Source of the DNA: a bacterium | GTDB taxonomy: Bacteria; Margulisbacteria; Marinamargulisbacteria; GCA-2716485; GCA-002719695 | Reading direction: 5' to 3' | Length of the DNA stretch: 38,282 nt | Assembly: GCA_002716725.1 (NCBI GenBank) | Contig: PBBX01000020.1 | Coordinates: forward strand, 1-38,282 | Shown here: positions 9,386-18,346 of the stretch, piece after piece | Layout of the letters: each line of letters starts with the position of its first letter | Position numbering within the stretch: the stretch's first letter is position 1 | Translations under genes and position numbers: made by a program | Notes under the pieces: model-generated | What the model saw: the letters and a program-made list of their open reading frames with translations, nothing else | Told to the model about the DNA's origin: nothing | Database searches by the model: none

Positions 9386-9952
9386 ATGCAAATTAATGCA
9401 ACGCAAATTAGAGAGGGGATGGTGTTAATTGTTGATGGGGAGTTGTATCGAGTGACATGGAAAATGCACCGTACGCCAGGTAAAGGAAACGCGTGTATGC
9501 AAACAAAATTAAAGCATATTCAGAATGGCCGTAATTTAGAAAAACGTTATTTATCTAATGAGCGGGTAGAAAAGGCATCGTTAGATTCACGATCTATGCA
9601 ATATTTATATAAAGATTCAGCTGGCTTTGTGTTTATGGATAATGAATCTTATGAACAGGTTACGATTCTTGATGATATTATTGGGGATGCAGAAACATTT
9701 TTAATGGAAGATATTGATTATTCTATCACGTTTTATGAGAGTCAGGTTGTTGGTATTGACTTGCCAAAGACCATGGATTTGGAAGTAACGCATGCTCCTC
9801 CTGAAATACGAAAAGCGACGGCAGCTTCTAGCTTACGTCCCGTTGAATTGATCAATGGATTAACTGTTAATGCTCCTGCGTTTATTAAACAGGGTGATAT
9901 TATTAAAATTAATACAGAAACATTAGAGTATATGGAGCGTGTAAAGCTATGA
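9386..9952 (+). CDS. efp: translation elongation factor P
   Basis: EF-P relieves ribosome stalling at proline runs. It has the normal 188-aa length and three-domain plan: an N-terminal KOW-like domain, 'GFVFMDNESYEQ' in the middle, and a C-terminal OB domain with 'DLPKTMDLEVTHAPPEIR' and the ending 'GDIIKINTETLEYMERV'. The tip loop reads 'RTPGKGNAC', with Lys33 at the position that is beta-lysylated in the E. coli-type pathway; no modification gene (epmA/B) is visible here. GAAAGG at 9372-9377 serves the ATG. It overlaps the next gene by four bases (ATGA) and heads an operon with DUF3467, tadA and a phosphoesterase. Confidence 0.96.
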   Translation: MQINATQIREGMVLIVDGELYRVTWKMHRTPGKGNACMQTKLKHIQNGRNLEKRYLSNERVEKASLDSRSMQYLYKDSAGFVFMDNESYEQVTILDDIIGDAETFLMEDIDYSITFYESQVVGIDLPKTMDLEVTHAPPEIRKATAASSLRPVELINGLTVNAPAFIKQGDIIKINTETLEYMERVKL

Positions 9953-10272
9953 ATGAGGGTCACAATCAACAAGATGCTAAGTCATCTAAAGACAACAATA
10001 AAATTAATGTTACTATTCCTGCAGATGTTTTAAATGGGCAGTATGCCAATTTAATGATCAATAATTTTTCGAAAGAAGAATTTATTTTAGATTTTGCTTT
10101 AGTACAACCTCACGCTGCAGCTGCTACCGTTAATTCTCGTGTTATTTTGTCGCCTCGTAATGCTAAAAAATTAGTAGAATTGTTATCAAAGCATGTGGCT
10201 GAATATGAAAAACAGTGTGGTACTATTACGGATGATCCTGGCTCAGGTCCTGTCTCATTTAGTTTTAATTAA
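9949..10272 (+). CDS. DUF3467 family protein
   Basis: 107 aa. The pattern 'GQYANLMINNFSKEEFILDF' followed by 'VNSRVILSPRNAKKLVELL' is the DUF3467 signature (small proteins of unknown function found in many phyla, annotated only as DUF3467). The N-terminus is short and charged. It is translationally coupled to efp (four-base overlap) and to tadA (one-base TAATG overlap), so it is made together with translation genes. Its function is not known. Confidence 0.85.
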   Translation: MNEGHNQQDAKSSKDNNKINVTIPADVLNGQYANLMINNFSKEEFILDFALVQPHAAAATVNSRVILSPRNAKKLVELLSKHVAEYEKQCGTITDDPGSGPVSFSFN

Positions 10273-10733
10273 TGGCTTTTGAATCATTATTTTTTGATGA
10301 AGCTTTAAAAGAAGCTCGTTTAGCTTATGCTGATGATGAGGTTCCTGTTGGGGCTGTGGTTGTTTGTGAGGAACAGATTATAGCGCGTGCACATAATCAA
10401 AAAGAACGTGATAAGGATTGTTTATCTCACGCTGAATTGTTAGCCATTACAGAAGCTCAACGTGTTTGTGGTGATTGGCGTTTGACTCAGTGTGATTTAT
10501 ATGTGACTCTTGAACCTTGTGTAATGTGTATGGGGGCGATTTTTCATGCTCGTTTTCGATCGGTTTATTATGGAGCTAGGGATCTTAAATGGGGAGGTGA
10601 ATCATTGTTTAAGATGGTGTCAGAACCTCGACTTAATCATCGATTGGATTGTCATTACATAGACTCTGATGAGGCGGCTGCTTTATTAATTTCGTTTTTT
10701 AAACAGAAGCGATTACGGTCTAAGCATGAATAA
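10272..10733 (+). CDS. tadA: tRNA-specific adenosine deaminase
   Basis: TadA converts A34 to inosine in the ACG-anticodon tRNA-Arg. The zinc/catalytic motif 'SHAELLAI' supplies His53 and Glu55, and 'EPCVMC' supplies Cys83 and Cys86. 'DEVPVGAVVV' is the usual TadA start region. The 153-aa length is normal. Guanine deaminases share the fold, but 'LEPCVMCMGAI' and the following 'ARFRSVYYGARD' favour TadA. The start overlaps the DUF3467 stop, and the end overlaps the phosphoesterase by 8 bases. Confidence 0.93.
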   Translation: MAFESLFFDEALKEARLAYADDEVPVGAVVVCEEQIIARAHNQKERDKDCLSHAELLAITEAQRVCGDWRLTQCDLYVTLEPCVMCMGAIFHARFRSVYYGARDLKWGGESLFKMVSEPRLNHRLDCHYIDSDEAAALLISFFKQKRLRSKHE

Positions 10734-11808
10734 ATATGCTTATCCTAGCATAAGGGGGTGGATGATGGTTTTATGTCAGTTTTGTTTTTTATTTTTGATT
10801 AGTTATTGTTTCTATGTTTTTCCTATTCAGATGGGGCTAAAATGGGGGCTTGGTATGTCACTATCTTTTTTTGTGTTAAGTATGATGGTTATTGTAGTGG
10901 CTGTGTTGTTATTTTATTATTTTAAAACTAAAACAAAATTATTTATCTTAAAATTTGTCGCAAGTCTTGGTTTAGGGGTATGCTTTTTTGCTTCGTTAAT
11001 GACATTTATGATTCTTTTATTAACGACATACATAGACGTTGATGATTTTAATAAGTTTATTTGTATGATTTTATTAACGAATGTTTGTGCTATTTATGCA
11101 CGGTATCAAGGCTCTATTATTCGCTTAAAAACAATTACGATTGCTTCTTCAAAATTAACAGAATCAAAAACATTAGTTTTTATTAGTGATGTTCATATTG
11201 GAACTCGTTCTTCTGGCTATCTTGAGTCGTTAGTAAATCAAATTCAAGCACTGAACCCGGATTATGTTTTAATTGGGGGAGATTTAATTGATAGTAGTGC
11301 AACGACTATTGACGATTTACGTGTTTTGACAGACTTATCAATGCCTATTTATTTTGTAACAGGCAATCATGAATATTATCTTGAGTGTTCGGATCTTATG
11401 TTATCTCAACTGAAGGATGTGTCTATTTATTGGCTTAATGATAAGGCTATTACGTTACCTGGATTTCAATTAATTGGTGTTAATGATAATCAATCTACTG
11501 AATCTCAATGTCATGTTATTAGCCAATCTCTAGATTTAGAATCATTTTCAATTGTTATGGTTCATAAACCATCGTGTTTTGATGCGTTAGAGCAGAAACC
11601 AGATTTAATGGTGTCTGGACATACTCATAATGGTCAAATTTTCCCCTTTGGTTTATTGGTTAGGTTACGTTTTCCTAAAATTTATGGTTTGTATGAAGAG
11701 AACGCTTCTAAATTGTATGTAAGTTCTGGCGTAGGGACCTGGGGTAATAATATGCGCTTAGGGAGTGTTAATGAAATTGTGTGCTTTCAGTTAAATTCTT
11801 GTTCATAG
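10726..11808 (+). CDS. membrane-anchored metallophosphoesterase (YkuE/YaeI/LpxG-like)
   Basis: 360 aa. The first about 130 residues form four hydrophobic helices. The rest is a calcineurin-like phosphoesterase with all metal motifs: 'SDVHIG' (about 155), 'GGDLID', 'GNHEYY', and 'SGHTHNGQIFP' near the end, closing with 'SSGVGTWG'. This layout is that of the YkuE/YaeI group. Chlamydial LpxG, a UDP-diacylglucosamine hydrolase of lipid A synthesis, belongs to the same broad group, so a lipid-A role is possible in a diderm but unproven. It is the last gene of the efp operon, overlapping tadA by 8 bases. Confidence 0.85.
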   Translation: MNKYAYPSIRGWMMVLCQFCFLFLISYCFYVFPIQMGLKWGLGMSLSFFVLSMMVIVVAVLLFYYFKTKTKLFILKFVASLGLGVCFFASLMTFMILLLTTYIDVDDFNKFICMILLTNVCAIYARYQGSIIRLKTITIASSKLTESKTLVFISDVHIGTRSSGYLESLVNQIQALNPDYVLIGGDLIDSSATTIDDLRVLTDLSMPIYFVTGNHEYYLECSDLMLSQLKDVSIYWLNDKAITLPGFQLIGVNDNQSTESQCHVISQSLDLESFSIVMVHKPSCFDALEQKPDLMVSGHTHNGQIFPFGLLVRLRFPKIYGLYEENASKLYVSSGVGTWGNNMRLGSVNEIVCFQLNSCS

Positions 11809-11839
11809 GATTTACGTTTATGTCATTTTTTTGATGATG

Positions 11840-11848
11840 TGATACAAT
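11840..11848 (+). promoter_or_regulatory. extended -10 element of mtaB, leaderless
   Basis: TGA followed by TACAAT (11843-11848) forms an extended -10 ending 6 bases before the mtaB ATG, and no Shine-Dalgarno is present. Transcription would start at or next to the A of the ATG. Confidence 0.55.
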
Positions 11849-11854
11849 TCACGC

Positions 11855-13105
11855 ATGAAAAGAGTTTGTTTTGTTACACAAGGGTGTCGTTTAAATCAAT
11901 CTGAAACAGCTTCCCTTGAGAATGCCTTTCGGTATGAAGGCTATGATGTGGTTAAACAGTATCAGGATGCTGATATTGCGATTGTTAATACATGTACTGT
12001 AACCGAGAATGGTGATAAAGATACAAAACGATTGGTTAACCAATTGGTTAAGGCTAATTCGAGTATTAAAATTGCCTTAATTGGGTGTCAGTCTCAAGTG
12101 CATAAAGATGCGTTGTTAACGCTTAAGAATGTTGCTTGGGTGATTGGTAATGCAGAGAAAATGAATACGCATCATATTATTGCTCAAACGGATCATTTAC
12201 AGGATCCTGTTATACGAACTAAAAAAATGAAACGAGATGCTTTTGTAATGGAACGGTCTAGTGTAGATGTTCACCATACACGCGCTAACATTAAAATTCA
12301 GGATGGGTGTGATTTTTATTGTTCATTTTGTGTGATTCCTTTTGCGAGAGGGCCAGCACGTAGTCGTGTTTATGAGGATATTATTCGAGAATGTATTGAT
12401 TTAGGAGAGGCCGGTCATCAAGAAATTGTTATTACAGGTATTAATGTTGGAACATATGACTATGAAGGAAACACTATTTTAGATGTTATTAAAGGGATTT
12501 CTGCTATTGATACGATTCAGCGTATTCGTATTTCTTCTATTGAACCAACGACTATTCCCAGAGAATTGATTTTAATGATGAATTCAAATTCTAAATTGTG
12601 TCGTTATTTACATATTCCATTACAAAGTGGTAGTGAGGCTATGTTACAAGCGATGGCTCGCAAGTATAGTGTTGCTGAGTTTCGCTCGTTTATTGAGTGG
12701 GCGTATGAAACAGTACCGGATATATGTATTGGGACAGATGTGATTGTTGGTTTTCCAGGTGAAACGAAAGCTCATTTTGATGAAACGGTTGCTAATTTAA
12801 TGACGATGCCAGTTCATTATATGCATGTATTTAGTTATTCTGAGCGAAAATTTGCGCGGAGTTCACGTCGTGATGGTAGGGTGGCCTCTAAGGAGATTGC
12901 TCGGCGTAGTCGTGTTTTACGTGAGTTAAGTCAGCAAAAAAAGAAAGCATTTTATGATCGTTTTAAAGGTAAACAAGTATCCGTTTTATTTGAATCAAAG
13001 AAAAACGTGATGTGGTCTGGTTTAACGGATAACTATATACGTGTTTTATATTCATCAGACCATGATTTAAGGAATCAATTTTTAACATTAACGTATACTT
13101 TATAG
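11855..13105 (+). CDS. mtaB: tRNA t6A37 methylthiotransferase MtaB
   Basis: Radical SAM methylthiotransferase turning t6A37 into ms2t6A37 in ANN-decoding tRNAs. The N-terminal UPF0004 domain gives 'VTQGCRLNQSE', 'NTCTVT' and 'IGCQSQ', the three cysteines of the auxiliary cluster. 'KIQDGCDFYCSFCVIPFARG' holds the CxxxCxxC of the SAM cluster at about 152-159. 'GCRLNQ' and 'DGCDFYCSFC' distinguish MtaB from MiaB and RimO. A TRAM-like C-terminus follows. The 416-aa length is normal. It stands as its own unit with a leaderless-type promoter. Confidence 0.94.
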   Translation: MKRVCFVTQGCRLNQSETASLENAFRYEGYDVVKQYQDADIAIVNTCTVTENGDKDTKRLVNQLVKANSSIKIALIGCQSQVHKDALLTLKNVAWVIGNAEKMNTHHIIAQTDHLQDPVIRTKKMKRDAFVMERSSVDVHHTRANIKIQDGCDFYCSFCVIPFARGPARSRVYEDIIRECIDLGEAGHQEIVITGINVGTYDYEGNTILDVIKGISAIDTIQRIRISSIEPTTIPRELILMMNSNSKLCRYLHIPLQSGSEAMLQAMARKYSVAEFRSFIEWAYETVPDICIGTDVIVGFPGETKAHFDETVANLMTMPVHYMHVFSYSERKFARSSRRDGRVASKEIARRSRVLRELSQQKKKAFYDRFKGKQVSVLFESKKNVMWSGLTDNYIRVLYSSDHDLRNQFLTLTYTL

Positions 13106-13167
13106 TAAGGGTTTAATGGGTTTTTTAGTGAGTTATTCTTACTCTTTAAAAATTAAGTAATTTTGAC

Positions 13168-13173
13168 TATAAT
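13168..13173 (+). promoter_or_regulatory. -10 box of the L25 promoter
   Basis: A perfect TATAAT at 13168-13173, 32 bases before the preferred ATG (13206), with a weak -35 candidate (TTTAAA near 13145). Unlike many genes here, this leader holds a strong GGAGG ribosome site (13196-13200). Confidence 0.5.
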
Positions 13174-13205
13174 TAGCCCCTGTCTTGAGCAGTGTGGAGG
13201 ATATT

Positions 13206-13919
13206 ATGGAAAAAGCAACATTAAATGTTAAACATAGGGACCAATTAAAGAAGAATAAAGTTAAGGGTTTACGTCAAGAAGGCTTTGTTCCTGCCGTTAT
13301 TTATGGTGGGGATACTAATAATATTAGTATTTATGTTCATGGTGTTGAGTTTGATAAGTCTTTGCGAACTGAGTTTGGAAAAAATACAGTTTTAAAATTA
13401 GCGTTTGAGATAGAGGGTAAAGCTACTCATGAAACTGTTATTACCTATGATGTTCAACGAGATGTGATTACACGACATATTACTCATATTGATTTTTATC
13501 GAGTATCTAAAGATAAAAAAATTCATGTTAACGTTCCTTTGAAGTTTGAAGGGGTTGCTCCTGGCTCAAAACGAGGGGGTGTTTTGGTTAAGAAATTAGA
13601 TTCTGTTGTTGTTTCGGCTGTTCCGGATCAATTGCCTCCCTTTATTACAATTGATTTATCAAATTTGAACATTAATGAATTTATTACGGTAGAATCTTTA
13701 GATCAATCAGCTTATGATATTTTAACAAACTCTGAAACATCTATTGTTCGAGTTGCTTCACCACGCTTGTTATTAGAAGAGGAAGAAGCCGTTTCTGAAG
13801 AAGGTGAAGAAGGTGACGAATCAGCTGAAGAAGGATCCTCTGATGCGAAGACTGAGGATGGTCAATCTCAAGATGCTGATTCTCAAAAATCTGATGCGAG
13901 TGGTTCTGGGGATAGCTAG
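13206..13919 (+). CDS. rplY: ribosomal protein L25, Ctc (long) form
   Basis: Binds 5S rRNA in the large subunit. 'MEKATLNVKHRDQLKKNKVK' then 'LRQEGFVPAVIYGG' is the L25/Ctc N-terminus, followed by the C-terminal TL5-type beta domain ('HITHIDFYRVSKDKKIHVNV', 'VDQLPPFITIDLS'-type segment). The last about 45 residues are a disordered acidic Glu/Asp/Ser/Gly tail, longer than in many homologues. ATG 13206 is chosen over the in-frame TTG 13185 because GGAGG (13196-13200) is five bases before it. The protein is 237 aa. Confidence 0.93.
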   Translation: MEKATLNVKHRDQLKKNKVKGLRQEGFVPAVIYGGDTNNISIYVHGVEFDKSLRTEFGKNTVLKLAFEIEGKATHETVITYDVQRDVITRHITHIDFYRVSKDKKIHVNVPLKFEGVAPGSKRGGVLVKKLDSVVVSAVPDQLPPFITIDLSNLNINEFITVESLDQSAYDILTNSETSIVRVASPRLLLEEEEAVSEEGEEGDESAEEGSSDAKTEDGQSQDADSQKSDASGSGDS

Positions 13920-15202
13920 GTAGATTGTATCGTTTTTTTAATATCAGAGTAGCTTAGTTTGAGGGCGTTCTTAAATGAATGTTCTATTATGTCTTCTGGA
14001 ATGCATAATGACGAAAAATGTTTTTTTATAGCATTTTTAATAAATGGTTTATAGTTTTGTTGTTTATTTTCTAATTCTACAAGTCCATATAATGTTAGTG
14101 TTTCATTTTTTTTAATTGCTAACATGTAAAATTCTTTAATATTATGAAGAGTTTTTACCATGGTTTCGATGGTTTCTAGTTGGATGTTTTCACCATTTAT
14201 AATAATCATTCTACTAGATCGTCCAAAAACTTTTAGTTGATTATCTTGTGTTAGGCATCCGTAATCTTGGGTATTATAATAGTTATTTGGATTTAAGTTT
14301 GTGATAGTATTATTTGGATATTCAAATCCTAAACATCTTGATTTTCCTTTAACAAAAATATACTTATGTTTAATTTTTAATTTTATATGAGGTAAGGGTT
14401 TTCCTGACAGATTTAAGGTGTCTTTGGATAAAGGTGTTATGGCACAGGCCGATCCTGTTTCGGTTAAACCATAGGATTGATAAATGGGTAAATTTTGTTG
14501 GATAGCACTTAATAAGAGCTTCTTTTTAATTGGGGATCCTCCTATTAAAATACATTTAAGGGGGTGTTTTGGAGGGTTTTTTATTAAGAATTCAAATTGT
14601 TTTTCAACACAAGATATATGAGTATAGGGTGTTTTAGACGGATCTAGCTGTATGGTAGCGCCTGCTAGTAGGGTTCGCCATAATATAGCTAAACCAGATA
14701 CATGATAAAATGGTAATTGGCAATTCCAAATATCATGGTGTGTGTAATGTAAGCTTTTATTTATTATATCGGCACTTGCTAGAAGGGTATCTATAGAATG
14801 GATCACACATTTCGCTTGGCCTGTGCTTCCTGTTGTAAAGAGTCGAATAGATGATTTTGATGTAATATTAATGTTTTTTTGTGAGTTTAAGGGATTTTTG
14901 ATACAGGTTGTTAGTACGGTTTTTAGGTGATAGGCTTTAATTAATTCTTCTGTGTATGTTTTGTAGTGATGATTTAATAAGTAAATGGTTTTTCCTGCAC
15001 GTAGTGCTGCTAAAATACAAATAATAGCCTCTAGAGGATTTTTGACTTTTATGCCAATACGAGTATCCTTTATATCGTGGTAATACGTATTAGCGATTGC
15101 TTGCACAGTTGTATTTAATTGCTCATAACTCATTACTGTTTTATTGTATTGGATTGCAACTTTTTTTGGATATTTTTTGCTTTGTTGATTAAGTAAATCC
15201 AT
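13916..15202 (-). CDS. menE: o-succinylbenzoate-CoA ligase
   Basis: Acyl-adenylate-forming enzyme that activates o-succinylbenzoate in menaquinone synthesis. The AMP-binding P-loop 'LFTTGSTGQAK' is at about 115-125, 'YQSYGLTETGSAC' is motif A5, and the hinge region reads 'YYNTQDYGCL' with 'GRSSRMIIINGENI'. The 428-aa length is short compared with acyl-CoA synthetases but usual for MenE. Identity as MenE rests on the adjacent menC, which overlaps it by 14 bases. The protein is very rich in Lys, Asn, Ile and His, in line with the strand bias. Its 3' end overlaps the end of L25 by four bases. Confidence 0.88.
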   Translation of the reverse strand: MDLLNQQSKKYPKKVAIQYNKTVMSYEQLNTTVQAIANTYYHDIKDTRIGIKVKNPLEAIICILAALRAGKTIYLLNHHYKTYTEELIKAYHLKTVLTTCIKNPLNSQKNINITSKSSIRLFTTGSTGQAKCVIHSIDTLLASADIINKSLHYTHHDIWNCQLPFYHVSGLAILWRTLLAGATIQLDPSKTPYTHISCVEKQFEFLIKNPPKHPLKCILIGGSPIKKKLLLSAIQQNLPIYQSYGLTETGSACAITPLSKDTLNLSGKPLPHIKLKIKHKYIFVKGKSRCLGFEYPNNTITNLNPNNYYNTQDYGCLTQDNQLKVFGRSSRMIIINGENIQLETIETMVKTLHNIKEFYMLAIKKNETLTLYGLVELENKQQNYKPFIKNAIKKHFSSLCIPEDIIEHSFKNALKLSYSDIKKTIQST

Positions 15203-16145
15203 GTGTCTTAATCCAGTTTATACTTTCTTCTAGGTTTAAGGGGGTAAATAACGATGTTTGATTGTTCGATGTGTGAGTAAATATATGATTGGTATTTAGC
15301 CCATGATGTTGATTTGGGGATAGATGTGATGCTAAATAAGCAATTCCTGATAAGCCTATAATAGATTCGTAAGCGGATGAAAAAATAATGTTTTTTTTAT
15401 GTTTAAGTTTCATTAGATAAGAGGTTAGATTTCCTATAAGAGTTGGTTTTAATACAATGTGCTTGCAGTAAGCAGGGATATCTTCTGGGACTTTTGGACT
15501 ATCTTGGGCAATGGAAATTGATGTCATGGTAGCTAAAGCAGCTTCTTCTTTGGCTGTTTTGCAGGGGGATTCGATGTAATCGATCGTTTCTTTTGGAATA
15601 TGTTTAATAAAATAGAGTGCTTCTTCTAATGAAAGTTGATTATTTGCATCAAAGCGATATTTAATAGTTGGAAATTTTTCTATGATCTTTTTAATAATCT
15701 TAATTTCTTTTTCTATATCTAAGAGACCTATTTTACATTTAATGTAGGATGGTTTATTGAATGCTGGGATTGTATCAAGGTTAATAATGAATTTATGGCA
15801 ATAACAAGGGGATGGCTTAGATTGATTCATGAGCAGGGCTGATTCGATGCTAAATTGTATCGAAGGGCTGCTACTAAATGTAGGGAATATGGGTAGCGTC
15901 TTATTACACTTTATTTTGTCTATATCGATATGGGTTAAGTGCTCGAGTTCTTTTTTTATTGTTTCGATGCTTTCATGACTTAGACCGGGTAATGGGGCAC
16001 ATTCGCCAATGCCTATAATTGATTCATTGTCGTTAATGATACAGTAAAACCCTTCTCGTGAGGTGAGGGTTTGATGGTTAATTTTAATAGGTTTTTTCAA
16101 GGTATGTTTAAAGTATTTTGTATGGACTGTATATGTTTTTTTCAT
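15189..16145 (-). CDS. menC: o-succinylbenzoate synthase
   Basis: Enolase-superfamily enzyme dehydrating SHCHC to o-succinylbenzoate. The catalytic set is visible: Lys136-x-Lys138 in 'YIKCKIG', metal ligands Asp166 ('RFDANN'), Glu192 ('YIESPC') and Asp215 ('IAQDS'), and second Lys233 ('LKPTLIG'). The N-terminal capping domain includes 'GIGECAPLPGLS'. The 318-aa length is standard. It is first in a two-gene menC-menE operon; the other men genes are not in the window. The dipeptide-epimerase subfamily is an alternative, but the menE partner settles it. Confidence 0.93.
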   Translation of the reverse strand: MKKTYTVHTKYFKHTLKKPIKINHQTLTSREGFYCIINDNESIIGIGECAPLPGLSHESIETIKKELEHLTHIDIDKIKCNKTLPIFPTFSSSPSIQFSIESALLMNQSKPSPCYCHKFIINLDTIPAFNKPSYIKCKIGLLDIEKEIKIIKKIIEKFPTIKYRFDANNQLSLEEALYFIKHIPKETIDYIESPCKTAKEEAALATMTSISIAQDSPKVPEDIPAYCKHIVLKPTLIGNLTSYLMKLKHKKNIIFSSAYESIIGLSGIAYLASHLSPNQHHGLNTNHIFTHTSNNQTSLFTPLNLEESINWIKTHGFT

Positions 16146-16217
16146 TTTAATGACACTATGGTATCAAAAATAGTTTATATGTTTAATGGCCTTAGAAATG
16201 GTGTAATGATTAAGTGT

Positions 16218-16943
16218 ATGAATAGTAAACAAAAAATTAGTTGTTGTAAACTGGGTGCTATTACGTCTATTTTAGCAGGGTTTTTTTATCTTATTATTGC
16301 TGTTTTAATGTTTAAAGTTCCATCTTCTATTATTACTTATGAAGCATCTGAATCATATTTTAGAGACTTTTCAAATTATTCTCTTATATTTATTAATATT
16401 AAGGTTATGGTTATTTTTGCAAGTATTGCGATGATTGGTGTTGTTTGTTCATTTTTGGCATTATGTAGACCAGAAAATGTTGCTATTGTGTTATGGGCTT
16501 CTATTTTAGCCTTTCTAGGCTATTCGTTTTGTATTTATCAAGCTATTATGGATATATCGGTTATTCCTGAGCTAACAAAAACGTTTCTTATTGAACCGGG
16601 TGTTATTCAGGATGTTATTGTTGCTTTTGGGGTATCAAATCCAAAGATGTTTATTTTAACCTCTGGGTTTTCAGGGATATGGTTTTTAGTGGTAAGTTAT
16701 TTAGCTATTTCTAATAAGAGTATTCCAAAATTTTTAATATTATTAGGATTTATTTGGGGCTTTGGTAATGTATTAACGGCTGTTGGGTATGCTTTTTCGA
16801 TTATATCTATTTTGTATATTGTATCGATGGTTACGATTGTTGTGGCGCCTATTTGGGGCTTATCAGAAGGATTTTATTTATTATCATTAATTAAAAATCT
16901 TACGGAACAATCACAAAAAGAAGACTCTGTAGAAGTATCTTAG
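16218..16943 (+). CDS. DUF4386-like integral membrane protein
   Basis: About 241 aa from ATG 16218 (alternatives ATG 16206, 16179). A longer frame opens at 16071, but it would run over the menC start and lacks coding character there. Seven hydrophobic segments are visible, starting 'LGAITSILAGFFYLIIAVLM' and ending 'APIWGLSEGFYLLSL'. This pattern of a 'G..SI.AGifyl' first helix and a late 'P.WLL..G' helix resembles the DUF4386 family of unknown function. It is divergent from menC and convergent with purD, and appears to be a single-gene unit. No enzymatic motif is seen. Confidence 0.65.
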   Translation: MNSKQKISCCKLGAITSILAGFFYLIIAVLMFKVPSSIITYEASESYFRDFSNYSLIFINIKVMVIFASIAMIGVVCSFLALCRPENVAIVLWASILAFLGYSFCIYQAIMDISVIPELTKTFLIEPGVIQDVIVAFGVSNPKMFILTSGFSGIWFLVVSYLAISNKSIPKFLILLGFIWGFGNVLTAVGYAFSIISILYIVSMVTIVVAPIWGLSEGFYLLSLIKNLTEQSQKEDSVEVS

Positions 16944-16971
16944 TATTCATTTGAGTTGTTTTGGGTTAATT

Positions 16972-18249
16972 TTATTGATATCGGGCTGCTTTTTGTCCTA
17001 TATCAGATCGATATATCATATTTTCGAATGAAATTTCCTTTGTTGTTTTGTAAGCTTGCGTGATGGCTAAGTCTAATGTTGCTGCTTTTGCTACAATACC
17101 TAATACTCTTCCACCTGATGTTATAATGTTTCCGTTGTCTTGTTTAGTGCCAGCATGAATGATTGATATTGTTTCTTGCGTTTGTTTTAAGCCTGAAATT
17201 GCTTTTCCTTTTTCATAAGCATTTGGGTATCCGCCTGATGCTAATACAACACAAACCGCACTGTCTTTAGACCATTCTAGGTTGATTTTGGATAGTTTTT
17301 CATCAGCTATTGCTTCAAAAATGCTTAATAAATCAGTTTTTAGTAGCGGTAGTACAACTTGCGTTTCGGGATCACCAAAACGGACATTAAATTCAACAAT
17401 GGATACATCCCCTTGCTTTGAAATCATTAAACCAGCATAAATTATCCCTTTATATAGGATGTTTTCTTTTTTAAAGGCTTCTAATAAGGGGGTGAAAATA
17501 GTGTCATTTACTTTTTGGTATAGTTCAGGGCTTATGAGTGGTGTCGGGCAGTAGGCGCCCATTCCGCCTGTATTGGGTCCGGTATCGCCATCTCCAATGG
17601 CTTTATGATCTTGAGCAGCTAACATTGGTTTTATGACATGGGAATCCGTAAAGGCAAAAATAGAGGCTTCATCACCTTCTAAAAAGTCTTCAACAATTAC
17701 TTCTAGGCCGGCGTCTTTAAACTTTTTACTTACTAAGCATTCTTTTAGTGCAATGAGAGCTTCATCTTTGGTTTTTGCAATGGTTACACCTTTTCCTGCA
17801 GCGAGTCCATTTGCTTTGATTACAATAGGAAATTTATTATAGTTAGATATAACGTTTTTTGCTTCTTCATAGTCTGAAAATACCTGGTAGTTAGCGGTTG
17901 GAATATTATAGGTTTTCATTAATTGCTTGGCCCATTTTTTTGAACCTTCTAATTGAGCACCTAATTTGCTAGGCCCAATTATACTTAGATTTTCTGTTTC
18001 AAATGTATCAACGATTCCCATAACAAGAGGGTCTTCTGGGCCAACGATGGTTAGCTTAATGGCGTTTGTTTTGGCAAACGATAGTAATGCTGGAATATCA
18101 GTTGCTTGGATTGAAAGATTTGTTCCTAATGGTTTAGTTCCTGCGTTTCCTGGTGCAAAGTATAAGGTTGGGTTGCTTTGGGATTTCTTTAAGGCTATTC
18201 CAATGGCGTGTTCTCGTCCACCCGAACCAATAATAAGAATATGTGTCAT
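16972..18249 (-). CDS. purD: phosphoribosylamine-glycine ligase (GARS)
   Basis: Second step of purine synthesis: joins glycine to phosphoribosylamine with ATP. 'ILIIGSGGREHAIG' at the N-terminus and 'PGNAGT' are diagnostic; the ATP-grasp core shows 'FPIVIKANGLAAGKGV', 'EDFLEGDEASIF', 'GPNTGGMGAYCP' and 'VEFNVRFGDPETQ'. The 425-aa length is normal. No other pur genes are nearby. A -10-like GATAAT (18258-18263, minus strand) ends eight bases before the ATG and no Shine-Dalgarno is visible, so the mRNA may be nearly leaderless. It diverges from the AlbA_2 gene. Confidence 0.96.
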   Translation of the reverse strand: MTHILIIGSGGREHAIGIALKKSQSNPTLYFAPGNAGTKPLGTNLSIQATDIPALLSFAKTNAIKLTIVGPEDPLVMGIVDTFETENLSIIGPSKLGAQLEGSKKWAKQLMKTYNIPTANYQVFSDYEEAKNVISNYNKFPIVIKANGLAAGKGVTIAKTKDEALIALKECLVSKKFKDAGLEVIVEDFLEGDEASIFAFTDSHVIKPMLAAQDHKAIGDGDTGPNTGGMGAYCPTPLISPELYQKVNDTIFTPLLEAFKKENILYKGIIYAGLMISKQGDVSIVEFNVRFGDPETQVVLPLLKTDLLSIFEAIADEKLSKINLEWSKDSAVCVVLASGGYPNAYEKGKAISGLKQTQETISIIHAGTKQDNGNIITSGGRVLGIVAKAATLDLAITQAYKTTKEISFENMIYRSDIGQKAARYQ

Positions 18250-18312
18250 ATGAGGAAATTATCATTTACGTTTGTTTGAGTCAATAATTATATTTTGGTT
18301 ATGAATAAGGTG

Positions 18313-18340
18313 TTGATTATCGTCTAAAACGCTTTATAAT
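18313..18340 (+). promoter_or_regulatory. strong leaderless-type promoter of the AlbA_2 gene
   Basis: TTGATT (18313-18318), a 16-base spacer, then perfect TATAAT (18335-18340), which ends exactly six bases before the ATG at 18347. The normal start point would be the A of the start codon, so no 5' leader exists. This is the clearest case of a pattern seen at several genes here. Confidence 0.65.
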
Positions 18341-18346
18341 TTAGTT

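Noticed and set aside
13106-13160. AGTAAG...CTTACT inverted repeat as terminator after mtaB
   Set aside because: The loop is about 30 bases and the stem six pairs, with no T-run directly after; weak.
16071-16217. Upstream extension of the membrane-protein gene
   Set aside because: It runs across the menC start and adds Cys/Phe-rich residues with no hydrophobic-helix pattern; ATG 16218 is more natural.
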